This document shows, piece by piece, positions 17,297 to 26,025 of a stretch of DNA of 64,000 nucleotides; positions within the stretch are counted from its first letter, which is position 1; the number at the start of each line of letters is the position of its first letter. The notes below the pieces were generated by a model. It saw nothing but the letters and a program-made list of their open reading frames with translations, had not been told where the DNA came from and did not search any database. The position numbers and the translations under genes were made by a program. Origin of the DNA: Sphingomonas_R arantia. GTDB lineage: Bacteria > Pseudomonadota > Alphaproteobacteria > Sphingomonadales > Sphingomonadaceae. The DNA is taken from NCBI RefSeq assembly GCF_042682045.1, contig NZ_JBHUGS010000002.1:310001-374000 (forward strand), in the 5' to 3' direction.

Positions 17297-17334
17297 AAAA
17301 ATTCCCAAGCGAAGCGGTTGGCTTCGCCCGGGAA
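17297..17334 (-). terminator. Rho-independent terminator after ppk-ppx
   Basis: On the minus strand TTCCC (17334-17330) plus GCGAAGC (17327-17321) pair with GCTTCGC and GGGAA (ending at 17302) around a 5-nt loop, with a 2-nt internal mismatch. TTTTTG follows at 17301-17296. It lies just past the ppx stop. Confidence 0.75.
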
Positions 17335-17356
17335 GGATGGGCTATCGAATTCGTGT

Positions 17357-18850
17357 CTAACCGACGATCGTTTCCGGCCTGCGGCCGAGCGCGGTTGCGA
17401 GAATCTTGAGCCGACGTTCGACCGATTCGCCCGCCAGATCGCGGTGATCCGCCGGCAGGGTCAGCGTGATCGCGTCGGCGGCGAGTGCGACGCTGCTGCC
17501 CGCCAGCGGACCGGCCACGCCGCCCGACAGACGCTGACCAAGGCGCATCGCGTGGCCCCAGCGATCGGCCATGGCCTTGTCCTCTGCCGTGAACAGGCGG
17601 TCGAGCAGCGGCACCGGCAGCGTCCCGCCGAAGCTGGTGTAGAGCGCGCGGGCGACGATCGCCCGGCCGCGGGCGTCGATGCCGACCCAGTTGCCGTGCA
17701 GTGCGGTGTCGAGGCCGCGGGCGGCGCGGAACTCGGGGTGCGCGCGCCAGCCGACGTCGCCCAGCAGGCAGGCGGCATGGCGCAGGCGGGCGTCTTCGGC
17801 CCCCTCGTCCGGGAACAGCGGCGCGATCCAGTTGTGGAGCAGGTCACCATGCTCGGCGAAGCGGCCCTGACGCCCCCCCTCCTCCCGCGTTGCGGTGATG
17901 AGCGGATCCTGCCGCCGTTCCGCGACCGGCAACGTGTCGTGGAGCAACCCTTCGCGCAGACCGTAGGCGGAGGCAACGAGGGAGCTGGTCTGCAGCTGGC
18001 GCACCACGACGCTGAGCAGGGCGGCGGCATCGGGCAATGTCGGCAGGCGCGATGCGGACAGGCCGATCACCTCGCGCAGCCGCTTGCGGTCGATCTGCGC
18101 CAGCACGCGGACGAGCCGCGCGGCACGGTCGGATGGCATGCGGTAATGGTGGATGATCGGCAGCGGCCAATCCTCCAGATACATGTCGAGCCGGGCCAGC
18201 GCACGCCACGATCCACCGACGAGATAGAGCGGCAGCCCCGCGGGAATGTCGGTCCAGTCGGCCGCGTCCAGCCCGGCGGCGACGGTGCGCTGCAACGCGC
18301 CCGGCCCGCGCGCACGGATCGCGGCGAGCCGCAGGACGCCAAGCGGCAGCGACAGCTTCTCGTGGACCGTGCCGCTATGGACGCGGATCAGTTCGAGACT
18401 GCCGCCGCCGAGGTCGCCGACGATGCCGTCCGCCCCCGGAATGCCGGCCAGCACGCCCATTCCGGCCATGGTCGCTTCCTGATCGCCGGATAGGAGTTCG
18501 ACCTGAAGACCGAGCGCTTCGATCTGTTTCAGGAACAGCGGGCCGTTGCGGGCGTCGCGGACCGCGGCGGTGGCGACGGTGCGGAGGCTCGATACCTCCA
18601 TCTGGCGGGCGAGCGTGGCGAACCGTTTCAGCGCGGTCATGCCGCGTGCGATTCCGTCCTCCGCGAGCGCGCCGTCCTTGGCGAGCCCCTTGCCGAGGCC
18701 GGCCATCACCTTTTCGTTGAACAGGATGACCGGGGTGCGGGTCGGCGCGTCGTAGACGACGAGGCGGATCGAGTTCGATCCGATGTCGATGATGCCGATG
18801 CGGCCCGACGGGGCGGCCTCATCCCGGCGGCGAAAGATCGGTAAGGCCAT
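17357..18850 (-). CDS. ppx: Exopolyphosphatase (Ppx/GppA family)
   Basis: Ppx removes phosphate from polyphosphate ends or hydrolyses pppGpp. The 497-residue product shows the sugar-kinase/Hsp70-like ATPase fold motifs: RIGIIDIGSNSIRLVVYD near residue 17, the middle segment VATAAVRDARN, and IVGDLGGGSLELI near residue 163. A helical C-terminal part carries HD-like residues (RHAACLLGDVGWRAHPEFRA). Polyphosphatase is preferred over guanosine pentaphosphatase because ppk lies directly upstream (46 bp between them), a pairing common in proteobacteria. A terminator follows the stop. Confidence 0.92.
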   Translation of the reverse strand: MALPIFRRRDEAAPSGRIGIIDIGSNSIRLVVYDAPTRTPVILFNEKVMAGLGKGLAKDGALAEDGIARGMTALKRFATLARQMEVSSLRTVATAAVRDARNGPLFLKQIEALGLQVELLSGDQEATMAGMGVLAGIPGADGIVGDLGGGSLELIRVHSGTVHEKLSLPLGVLRLAAIRARGPGALQRTVAAGLDAADWTDIPAGLPLYLVGGSWRALARLDMYLEDWPLPIIHHYRMPSDRAARLVRVLAQIDRKRLREVIGLSASRLPTLPDAAALLSVVVRQLQTSSLVASAYGLREGLLHDTLPVAERRQDPLITATREEGGRQGRFAEHGDLLHNWIAPLFPDEGAEDARLRHAACLLGDVGWRAHPEFRAARGLDTALHGNWVGIDARGRAIVARALYTSFGGTLPVPLLDRLFTAEDKAMADRWGHAMRLGQRLSGGVAGPLAGSSVALAADAITLTLPADHRDLAGESVERRLKILATALGRRPETIVG

Positions 18851-18896
18851 GGCCGGGGAGGTAGCCGAGAAGGTCTGGTACTTCTACCCCTTGCGG

Positions 18897-21086
18897 CTAT
18901 GTCCCCCGCTTCAAACTGAGCTTCGGCACCGCGCCGCTGCGCGCCTCGCCGCGGCCGGAAAGCGACGGGTTGGTCATGAAATACCGGTGCAGGTTGAAGT
19001 GGCGGCGGCCGGTGTGGACCCGGTCGTAACTGCCGTCGGGCAACAGCTGCCACGTCTGCTCGTCGTCGATCAGGTTGGCGACCATCACCTGTTCCAGGAT
19101 CTGCGCATGGACGGTGGGATTCTCGATCGGCAACAGATATTCGACGCGGCGATCGAAGTTGCGCGGCATCCAGTCGGCGGACGAGATGTAGACCTTCGCC
19201 TGCTTGTTGGGGAGTGCTGCACCGTTGCCGAAACACATGATGCGGCTATGTTCGAGGAACCGCCCGACGATGGAGCGCACGCGGATATTGTCGCTGAGCC
19301 CCGGCACGCCGGGACGCAGGCAGCAAATGCCGCGGATAATGCAGTCGATCTGCACGCCGGCCGCCGACGCGCGGTACAGTTTCTCGATGATCGCCGGATC
19401 GACGAGTGAGTTCATCTTGATCCAGATCGACCCCTCGCCCCCTGCCCGCGCCGTGTCGATCTCCGCGTCGATCAGTTCGGCCAGCCGTTCGCGCATGCCC
19501 ATCGGCGAGATGGTGAGCAGTTCCATGTCGTGCGGTTCGACATAGCCGGTGATGTAGTTGAACAGCCGCGCCGCATCGCGCCCTGCCCGTGGATCGGCGG
19601 TGAAGAAGCTGAGGTCCGTATAGATCCGGGCGGTAACCGGGTGATAATTGCCCGTGCCGAAATGGCAGTAGGTCCGGTAGGTGCCGTTTTCGCGGCGCAC
19701 GACCATCGACACCTTGGCGTGCGTTTTCCAGTCGATGAATCCGTAGACCACCTGCACGCCGGCGCGCTCCAGCTGGCTGGCCCACATGAGGTTCTGTTCC
19801 TCGTCGAACCGCGCCTTCAGCTCGACCACCGCGGTGACGGACTTGCCCGCCTCCGCCGCGTCGACCAGCGCGCGGATGACGGCGGACTGCTTGCCCGCGC
19901 GGTACAGCGTCTGCTTGATCGCGACGACGTCGGGGTCCTGTGCGGCCTGTTTGAGGAAGGCGAGCACGACATCGAACGATTCGTACGGGTGATGGACGAC
20001 AATGTCCTTCGACCGGATCGCCGCGAAGCAATCGCCGCCATGTTCGCGGATGCGTTCCGGAAAACGCGGGTTGAATAGCGGAAATTTGAGGTCGGGGCGG
20101 TCTTCCTCGACCAGCTGTTCCAGGTCGGCGATGCCCAGGAAGCGGCCGGTGTCGGTGATGATCGCGTCGGCGCCACCGATCTCCTCCTTGATCAGCTTTT
20201 CCAGATTTTCCGGCATTCCGACTTCCATCACCAGCAGGATCACGCGACCCTTGCGGCGACGCTTGATGGCCGAGCGGAAGTAGCGGACGAGATCCTCGGC
20301 CTCTTCCTCCAGCTCGATATCGCTGTCGCGGATGATGCGAAACGCGCCGTCGCCCTGGACCTCGTAGCCGGGGAACAGGATGTGCGTGAACCGCCGGATG
20401 ACGGTTTCGATCGCAACATAGCGTGCGCGGGGGACGATGCCGTCCTGCGTCGGCAGGTCGGGCAGCCGCACGAAACTGGGGAGACGCGCGGGGACCATCA
20501 GCAGCTCGCGGATCGGCTCGTCGTCGGACAGCCGGCGAAGGTCGAAGATGAGGCTGAAGCCCTTGTTCGGGATGAACGGGAATGGATGCGCGGGGTCCAG
20601 CGCCTGCGGGGTCAGCACGGCGAACACCTGTTCGCGGAAGAACGCCTCCAGCCAGGACGTTTCGTCGGCCCGGATATCGGCGAGGTCGAGCACGTCGATC
20701 CCGGACGTCGCCATCGCACGGCGGATCGCGGACCAGACGCGCTGCTGCGCATCCATCAGCCGATCGGCTTCCTCGGTGATCGCGGCCAGTTGCTGTGCCA
20801 CGGTCAGCCCGTCGGGCGAGCGCGTGTCCACATCCTGAAGGAGTTGCCCCTTCAGTCCCGCGACGCGGACCATGAAGAACTCGTCGAGGTTGTTGCCGGA
20901 GATCGACAGGAAGCGCAGCCGTTCGAGCAGCGGGTGCGCTTCGTTACAGGCCTCGTCCAACACACGCTGGTTGAACGCCAGCCAGCTGAGTTCACGGTTG
21001 AAATAGCGTTCACGCAGCGTGATCGGTGCGGCGGGATCGGACGCCGCGGTCAGCGTTGCGTTCTCGGTGGGATCGGGCGTTTCCAT
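18897..21086 (-). CDS. ppk1: Polyphosphate kinase 1
   Basis: PPK1 reversibly makes long-chain polyphosphate from ATP at the membrane. It begins with the N-terminal domain RYFNRELSWLAFNQRVLDEA followed by SGNNLDEFFMVRVAGLKGQ, both signatures. It has the phospholipase-D-like pair that carries the autophosphorylated His (TYCHFGTGNYHPVTARIY, and later YISSADWMPRNFDRRVEYL). With the ATG at 21086-21084 the protein has 729 residues, normal for the family; an upstream start at 21146 would overlap the hdaA-like gene. It is probably co-transcribed with ppx, and possibly with the hdaA-like gene, whose stop is only 10 bp away. Confidence 0.96.
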   Translation of the reverse strand: METPDPTENATLTAASDPAAPITLRERYFNRELSWLAFNQRVLDEACNEAHPLLERLRFLSISGNNLDEFFMVRVAGLKGQLLQDVDTRSPDGLTVAQQLAAITEEADRLMDAQQRVWSAIRRAMATSGIDVLDLADIRADETSWLEAFFREQVFAVLTPQALDPAHPFPFIPNKGFSLIFDLRRLSDDEPIRELLMVPARLPSFVRLPDLPTQDGIVPRARYVAIETVIRRFTHILFPGYEVQGDGAFRIIRDSDIELEEEAEDLVRYFRSAIKRRRKGRVILLVMEVGMPENLEKLIKEEIGGADAIITDTGRFLGIADLEQLVEEDRPDLKFPLFNPRFPERIREHGGDCFAAIRSKDIVVHHPYESFDVVLAFLKQAAQDPDVVAIKQTLYRAGKQSAVIRALVDAAEAGKSVTAVVELKARFDEEQNLMWASQLERAGVQVVYGFIDWKTHAKVSMVVRRENGTYRTYCHFGTGNYHPVTARIYTDLSFFTADPRAGRDAARLFNYITGYVEPHDMELLTISPMGMRERLAELIDAEIDTARAGGEGSIWIKMNSLVDPAIIEKLYRASAAGVQIDCIIRGICCLRPGVPGLSDNIRVRSIVGRFLEHSRIMCFGNGAALPNKQAKVYISSADWMPRNFDRRVEYLLPIENPTVHAQILEQVMVANLIDDEQTWQLLPDGSYDRVHTGRRHFNLHRYFMTNPSLSGRGEARSGAVPKLSLKRGT

Positions 21087-21096
21087 GGGATCGACT

Positions 21097-21717
21097 CTAG
21101 CCGATATCGGATGACTCGTCGATGAATCCGCAGGCGGCGAGCGCATCGCGGGCGAGCGGCACCGTCAATCCGCGCTGTCGGACGAGTGCGGCGGTGTCGA
21201 GCGCATCGACGATTCGCGCGATCGCGACATGCGTGCGGTCAATCCGGGCGAGCACATAGGTCGCAACTGCGGGTGGCAGCGCGAGGCCGCGTGCGCCGAG
21301 TTCCTTGTGAAGCAGCGCGGTGGCCAGCGCGTCGTCCGGGTTGCCGAGCGTCACGACGGGAGTCGCCGCCAGCCGCGATCGCAGGTCGGGCAGTGCGGGC
21401 GACCAGATCGGCGGCGGCTGGTCCGCGATCATCAGCAGCGGGCGGCGATCCGACTGCGCACGGTTCCAGGCGTGGAATAGTGCTTCCTCCGGCTGGCGAT
21501 CCGCGGCGTCGATCAACGTGCCGCCGCTTTGCGCCGCGAAGATCCGGCCGAGTAGGCTGCGGCCCGACTTACGCGGTCCGACCAAGACGGTCGCCATGAC
21601 GGGCCAGAGTGCGAGATGGTCGAGATGACGGACCGCGTCCGCGTTGGTAGGAGAGACGATGAAGTCGTGCGCCGCCGCGTCCGCCGGCCAGAGCAGCGGC
21701 AGCGCGATCTGGTTCAC
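21097..21717 (-). CDS. hdaA: HdaA-like DnaA-regulatory AAA+ protein (degenerate P-loop)
   Basis: This is a short DnaA-AAA+ relative of 206 residues, probably the HdaA protein that, with the sliding clamp, stimulates ATP hydrolysis on DnaA to stop re-initiation. The N-terminus VNQIALPLLWPADAAAHDFI includes the clamp-binding-like QIALPL at residues 3-8. The P-loop reads VGPRKSGRSLLGRIF, with Arg in place of the catalytic Lys. Walker B is weak (LLMIADQPPPIW), and the sensor/lid region follows (DLRSRLAATPVVTLGNPDD). The start is GTG 21717-21715, overlapping the upstream gene's TGA (GTGA). Other DnaA-like ATPases of unknown role cannot be excluded. Confidence 0.85.
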   Translation of the reverse strand: MNQIALPLLWPADAAAHDFIVSPTNADAVRHLDHLALWPVMATVLVGPRKSGRSLLGRIFAAQSGGTLIDAADRQPEEALFHAWNRAQSDRRPLLMIADQPPPIWSPALPDLRSRLAATPVVTLGNPDDALATALLHKELGARGLALPPAVATYVLARIDRTHVAIARIVDALDTAALVRQRGLTVPLARDALAACGFIDESSDIG

Positions 21718-22976
21718 GGCGCGGCGGGTTCTGGCGCGGGCGCCGCGGCGGCCGGCGGGGTTGCGGGCGCGGCGCGGCGCAGGCGGAAGCTGTTGTTCCC
21801 GATTTCCTCCGCACGGATGCCGCGGGCCCCGAGCGCGATCGACAGCGCGGCGGCGTCGCCCTGGTACAGCACGCGGATCACCGAGACGCCGCCGATCGCG
21901 AGGCTGGGCGTGCTGAGCGAGCGGACGCCGGGGATGGCGCGGATCGTCTGTTCCGCCGAGGTGAGCGCCGCGGCGTCGGGCGTATCGACTTCGAGCGAGA
22001 AGCTGCTGCCAGCGGTGTCCGCGCCGTCGACGGCCGCGGTCTCGGCGGCGGCATCGTCGAGCGTTTCTTCGATGGCCGGATCCTCGACCAGCATCGAGTC
22101 GGGATACAGCGCGCCGGTGCGCAGCGCGTCGGCATAGGCCATGTCGATCCGCCGGACGCCCTCGTCGAGCAATCGCGGCATGTTCGCCGAACTGCTCGTG
22201 CGCAAGACGAACCGGTCGATCACCGTCCCGTCCGGGCCGTGGCGGGCGGTGAAGGTGGCGACGACCGGGCCGCCGGGGAAGCTGCGCTTGATCGACACCT
22301 CGGGCACCAGCACGTCGGACGCGCCATATTGATCGAGCAGCATGCGCCACCACGCACGGCCCGGCCGACGCGATTCCGCGACGTTCAGGAGGAGCGGGTC
22401 CGCCCCCGTCCCGACCGGCCGGACATAGTCGATCGGGCTGCCGCCGGTGCGGAACCGCGCCCAGGCCTGCTGCCACTGAGTGCGCAGTTCGAAACTCTGC
22501 GGCGCGCCGCCGGACCACATGACCGGGATGGTCAGCATCGGCGCGGACCGTCGTACCTGCCCGCCGACGCCGAGCAGCGCGCCCGCCCGCCCGCGATCGA
22601 ACAGCACGCCGAGCCGGCCGATATAGCGCCGCGCGCTGATCTGTTCGTCCTCGACAACGATGCCTGCCACGATCGAATCGAGCGTCGAATCGGGTAGCCG
22701 GGGGGCGGCCGCGAACGGCACGCCGTGGACGCGGGCGTAGAGCATGCGCCATCCCTTGCGCTGCGCCTCGCGCCAGCCGCCGGCGCGGGCGGTGTCGGCG
22801 TCCTTGCCCGAAACATCAACGGTGACGCCGCCGATCTCGTAGCTGGACGTGCTGTCGATCGGCGCCACGCCGCGGTCGCCCTGTTCGATCTGGCTGACGG
22901 CGATGCCGCCGGCGACGAGCGATGCCGCGCCGGCGAGCGCGATCAGGATGCGCGGAGGGGTCAGAAGTCGGGCCAC
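21714..22976 (-). CDS. DUF2066-like exported or membrane-anchored protein
   Basis: The function is unknown. The product has an N-terminal hydrophobic segment (PRILIALAGAASLVAGGIAV) that fits a signal peptide or anchor. A DUF2066-like region follows with GWREAQRKGWRMLYARVHG and RRYIGRLGVLFDRGRAGALL. The C-terminal part has a small repeat-like domain (IRAIPGVRSLSTPSLAIGGV) and a Pro/Ala-rich tail. A similar coupling to a DnaA-like ATPase gene is familiar to me from proteobacteria, but I cannot verify it here. I chose the GTG at 22976-22974, giving 420 residues. Starts at 23054 or 23039 would overlap the beginning of purM and add a non-hydrophobic leader. It is divergent from purM and coupled to the hdaA-like gene by GTGA. 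Confidence 0.75.
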   Translation of the reverse strand: MARLLTPPRILIALAGAASLVAGGIAVSQIEQGDRGVAPIDSTSSYEIGGVTVDVSGKDADTARAGGWREAQRKGWRMLYARVHGVPFAAAPRLPDSTLDSIVAGIVVEDEQISARRYIGRLGVLFDRGRAGALLGVGGQVRRSAPMLTIPVMWSGGAPQSFELRTQWQQAWARFRTGGSPIDYVRPVGTGADPLLLNVAESRRPGRAWWRMLLDQYGASDVLVPEVSIKRSFPGGPVVATFTARHGPDGTVIDRFVLRTSSSANMPRLLDEGVRRIDMAYADALRTGALYPDSMLVEDPAIEETLDDAAAETAAVDGADTAGSSFSLEVDTPDAAALTSAEQTIRAIPGVRSLSTPSLAIGGVSVIRVLYQGDAAALSIALGARGIRAEEIGNNSFRLRRAAPATPPAAAAPAPEPAAP

Positions 22977-23037
22977 GAACGCGCTTGTGGCGAGTTGGTC
23001 GTGGAAATCCAAGCGCGTTATGTCTAATCGCGCGGAC

Positions 23038-24135
23038 ATGGCCACAGACGACACACCTTATACCTATGCCCAGGCGGGCGTTTCGATCGCGGCGGGCAAT
23101 GCGCTCGTCCGGGCGATCGGCCCCCTGGCGCGGTCCACGCGGCGGCCGGGGGCGAACGCGGAACTCGGCGGGTTCGGCGGGTTCTTCGACCTCAAGGCGG
23201 CGGGTTATGCCGATCCGCTGCTCGTCGCGGCGAACGACGGGGTCGGCACCAAGCTGAAGCTCGCGATCGAAAGCGGGCGGCACGAGACGGTCGGGATCGA
23301 CCTGGTCGCGATGTGCGTCAACGATCTGATCGTACAGGGTGCGGAGCCGCTGTTCTTTCTCGACTATCTCGCGTGCAACAGCCTGGACGTGGGGCAGGCC
23401 GAGACCGTGGTGGCGGGAATCGCGGAGGGGTGCCGGATTGCGGGCTGCGCGCTCATCGGTGGCGAGACGGCGGAGATGCCGGGCATGTATGCGCCGGGCG
23501 ACTATGATCTGGCCGGGTTCTGCGTTGGCGCGGTGGAGCGATCCGACGTGCTGGACGGCGATCGGGTTCGCGTCGGCGACGTCGTGTTGGGGCTCGCGTC
23601 GTCGGGCATCCACAGCAACGGCTATTCGCTCGTTCGGCGGCTGGCGGCGGACAAGGGGTGGAAGCTCGATCGCCCGGCGTTGTTCGACCAGGACGTGATG
23701 CTGATCGACGCGCTGATGGCGCCGACGCGGATCTATGTGAAATCGCTGCTGCCGGTCGTGCGGTCCGGGCGGGTCCATGCGCTGGCGCATATCACCGGCG
23801 GCGGGTTGCTCGAGAATATCCCGCGCGTTCTGCCCGACGGTCTGCACGCGACGATCGACGCCGACGCGTGGGTGCAGCCGCGGCTGATGGCGTATCTGCA
23901 GGCGCAGGGGAATATCGAGCCGGGCGAGATGGCGCGGACGTTCAACTGTGGCATCGGCATGGCGGTCGTGGTGGCGGCGGACGATGTCGACGCGGTGACT
24001 GCGGAGCTTGAAGCGGCGGCCGAGACGGTGTTCCGGATCGGCGCGATCGATGCGGGCGAGAAGGGCTGTACCGTACGCGGTTCGGCGGAAAGCTGGAGCG
24101 GGCGCGGCGACTGGTCGGCCACCTTCCATGGCTGA
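23038..24135 (+). CDS. purM: Phosphoribosylformylglycinamidine cyclo-ligase (AIR synthetase)
   Basis: PurM makes aminoimidazole ribonucleotide from FGAM and ATP in purine synthesis. Starting at ATG 23038 (MATDDTPYTYAQAGVSIAAG) the protein is 365 residues. Diagnostic stretches are LLVAANDGVGTKLKLAIES, VGIDLVAMCVNDLIVQGAEP and LIGGETAEMPGMY, the ATP and substrate loops, then LGLASSGIHSNGYSLVRR and ITGGGLLENIPRVLP. An ATG 18 bp earlier (MSNRAD) is possible. It overlaps purN by eight bases, so the two consecutive-pathway genes are coupled. Confidence 0.97.
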   Translation: MATDDTPYTYAQAGVSIAAGNALVRAIGPLARSTRRPGANAELGGFGGFFDLKAAGYADPLLVAANDGVGTKLKLAIESGRHETVGIDLVAMCVNDLIVQGAEPLFFLDYLACNSLDVGQAETVVAGIAEGCRIAGCALIGGETAEMPGMYAPGDYDLAGFCVGAVERSDVLDGDRVRVGDVVLGLASSGIHSNGYSLVRRLAADKGWKLDRPALFDQDVMLIDALMAPTRIYVKSLLPVVRSGRVHALAHITGGGLLENIPRVLPDGLHATIDADAWVQPRLMAYLQAQGNIEPGEMARTFNCGIGMAVVVAADDVDAVTAELEAAAETVFRIGAIDAGEKGCTVRGSAESWSGRGDWSATFHG

Positions 24136-24703
24136 TTTGCGCGTGCCGGTCGCGATCCTGATTTCGGGTCGTGGATCGAACATGGCGGCGCTGATCGCCG
24201 CGGCGGAGGCGGAGGACTGCCCCTACCGCGTCGTGTTGGTCGCGGCGAACGATCCGGCCGCGGGTGGGCTGGCGATCGCCGAGGCGGCGGGGATCGCGAC
24301 GTTTGCGCTTAGCCATAAGGGCATGCCGCGCGCGGCGTTCGATGCGCTGCTCGATGCGGAGATCCGGCGTGCCGGGGCGGAGTGGATCGCGCTCGCCGGC
24401 TATATGCGCGTGCTGTCGGCGGAGTTCATTTCCGGCTGGGCTGGGCGGATCGTCAACATCCATCCCTCGCTGTTGCCGCTGTACAAGGGGCTCGACACGC
24501 ATGCCCGCGCAATCGCGGCGGGCGATGCGGAGGGCGGTTGTTCGGTGCATATCGTGACGGCGGAGCTGGATGACGGACCCGTGGTGGCCCAGGCGCGCGT
24601 GCCGATCCTGCCCGGCGACGATGCCGATACGCTGGCGGCACGCGTGCTGCCGGAGGAGCACCGGCTCTATCCCGCAACTCTGGCCGAACTGGTACGCCGA
24701 TGA
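24128..24703 (+). CDS. purN: Phosphoribosylglycinamide formyltransferase
   Basis: PurN transfers formyl from 10-formyl-tetrahydrofolate to GAR in purine synthesis. The 191-residue product begins MADLRVPVAILISGRGSNMA, with the phosphate-binding loop. It contains the catalytic set Asn110 and His112 in RIVNIHPSLLPLYKG and Asp149 in AELDDGPVVAQ. Length is normal. The start lies inside the end of purM. Its TGA overlaps the ATG of the next hypothetical gene (ATGA), so all three genes read as one operon. Confidence 0.97.
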   Translation: MADLRVPVAILISGRGSNMAALIAAAEAEDCPYRVVLVAANDPAAGGLAIAEAAGIATFALSHKGMPRAAFDALLDAEIRRAGAEWIALAGYMRVLSAEFISGWAGRIVNIHPSLLPLYKGLDTHARAIAAGDAEGGCSVHIVTAELDDGPVVAQARVPILPGDDADTLAARVLPEEHRLYPATLAELVRR

Positions 24704-25320
24704 CCGATCGTCAGGACAAGGCCGAGGCTGCGCGGGTCCGCCGCCGTTGGGTGACCATGGGCGAGGTGCTGGCGGTGGCCGCGGTCGCGATCTCCGGGCT
24801 GACGTTGTGGAACAGCTATACCGAGCGGCAGGACGTCCGCGTGGAGAAGGCGGGGGAGGTCGCGAAGGCGAGCGTGGCGAACCGGACCCTGTTGCTAAAG
24901 GCGACCGCGGACCGGTCCGCGGCGACGCTCGACATGGCGCCGCTGAATGCGGAGCAGAGCATCCAGAGCCAGACGATCGCGTTTCCGTCCGCGCTGGGCG
25001 TGGCGGCGGTCGATACGACGGGGGATGCGCGGATCGAGGCCGGGTGGTTCGACGATGCGCTGGTCCGGGCACGCAAGTCCGCCGGATTGCAGGCCGAGAC
25101 GCGCGGGGACGAGCGGCTGCCGGTGCTGTTGACGACGCGGTATCTGGCGGAGGGTGTCGCGATGACGGATCGGGCGATCTACGACATCGGCTATGCGACC
25201 GACACGGCGTTCCTGCAGGGCACGGATGTGCGGTTGCGGGGGTTGTCGCTGGTTGAGCGGGTGAAGGGTGACGATGGGGTGAAGCGGGTTGATGCGCTTT
25301 GGGCGCGGAAGGCGCGTTGA
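24700..25320 (+). CDS. Hypothetical single-pass membrane protein
   Basis: I do not recognise this 206-residue protein. It has a short charged N-terminus (MTDRQDKAEAARVRRRW), one hydrophobic segment at about residues 20-37 (GEVLAVAAVAISGLTLWN), and a soluble remainder with no cysteines and no catalytic motif I know. Orientation by the positive-inside rule puts the N-terminus in the cytoplasm and the rest in the periplasm. Its ATG overlaps the purN stop, which argues it is a genuine co-translated gene. Codon use resembles its neighbours. Nothing ties it to purine synthesis other than position. Confidence 0.8.
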   Translation: MTDRQDKAEAARVRRRWVTMGEVLAVAAVAISGLTLWNSYTERQDVRVEKAGEVAKASVANRTLLLKATADRSAATLDMAPLNAEQSIQSQTIAFPSALGVAAVDTTGDARIEAGWFDDALVRARKSAGLQAETRGDERLPVLLTTRYLAEGVAMTDRAIYDIGYATDTAFLQGTDVRLRGLSLVERVKGDDGVKRVDALWARKAR

Positions 25321-25381
25321 GGTTTTCGCGTTGTTGACCATCTGAGCGTTACTTCTCGGCTTGGTTAGCCCAAGCCACTCC

Positions 25382-25472
25382 CCCTCTCCCAACCCTCCCC
25401 CGTGGGGGAGAGGGCTTTAGAAGAGGCCATTCACGGGCACGACAGGCCCCCTCTCCCTTGCGGGGAGAGGGG
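25382..25472. repeat. Two GC-rich palindromes in a row
   Basis: CCCTCTCCC (25382-25390) pairs with GGGAGAGGG (25406-25414), and CCCCTCTCCC (25448-25457) pairs with GGGAGAGGGG (25463-25472). The two units share the core CCCTCTCCC and both are followed by GGCTTT or a near variant. They lie between the convergent ends of the hypothetical gene and ndk, so they may end both transcripts, although no long T-tract follows. Confidence 0.65.
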
Positions 25473-25522
25473 TGGGGTGAGGGGCTTTGGCTGGACCGAA
25501 GCCCGCCTAAAGCCCCCTCACA

Positions 25523-25945
25523 TCACCCGACGATTTCTTCCGGCTTGAAGAAATACGCGATTTCGATCGCGGCGTTCTCGGCGCTGTCCGAACCGTGGAC
25601 GGTGTTGGCTTCGATCGATTCGGCGTGGACCTTGCGGATCGTGCCCTCGTCGGCGTTGGCGGGGTTGGTGGCGCCCATCACTTCGCGGTTGCGGGCGACG
25701 GCGTTCTCGCCTTCCAGAACCTGGATCACGACCGGGCCGGAGACCATGAAACCGACCAGGTCGGCGAAGAACGGGCGTTCGGCGTGGACGGCGTAGAAGC
25801 CCTCGGCCTGTTCGCGGGTCATCTGGATGCGGCGCGATGCGACGACGCGCAGGCCGGCTTCTTCCAGCATCGCGGTGACGGCACCGGTCAGGTTGCGACG
25901 CGTGGCGTCGGGCTTGATGATCGAAAAGGTACGCTCGGTCGCCAT
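25523..25945 (-). CDS. ndk: Nucleoside-diphosphate kinase
   Basis: Ndk balances nucleoside triphosphate pools by phosphate transfer through an active-site histidine. The start MATERTFSIIKPDATRR at the ATG 25945-25943 gives 140 residues, exactly the family size. The catalytic His117 sits in SIEANTVHGSDSAENA, and FFKPEEIVG closes the protein as usual. Earlier in-frame starts back to 26110 add unconserved sequence. It is flanked by holC upstream on the same strand with a gap of 80 bp. Confidence 0.98.
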   Translation of the reverse strand: MATERTFSIIKPDATRRNLTGAVTAMLEEAGLRVVASRRIQMTREQAEGFYAVHAERPFFADLVGFMVSGPVVIQVLEGENAVARNREVMGATNPANADEGTIRKVHAESIEANTVHGSDSAENAAIEIAYFFKPEEIVG

Positions 25946-26025
25946 GGCCGGACGGGCTCCTGTATTAGCGATTGGGGATGGCGTCGCTCTAGTCGGGCGT
26001 TGCGTCCCCGGCAAGCGCGCTGACT

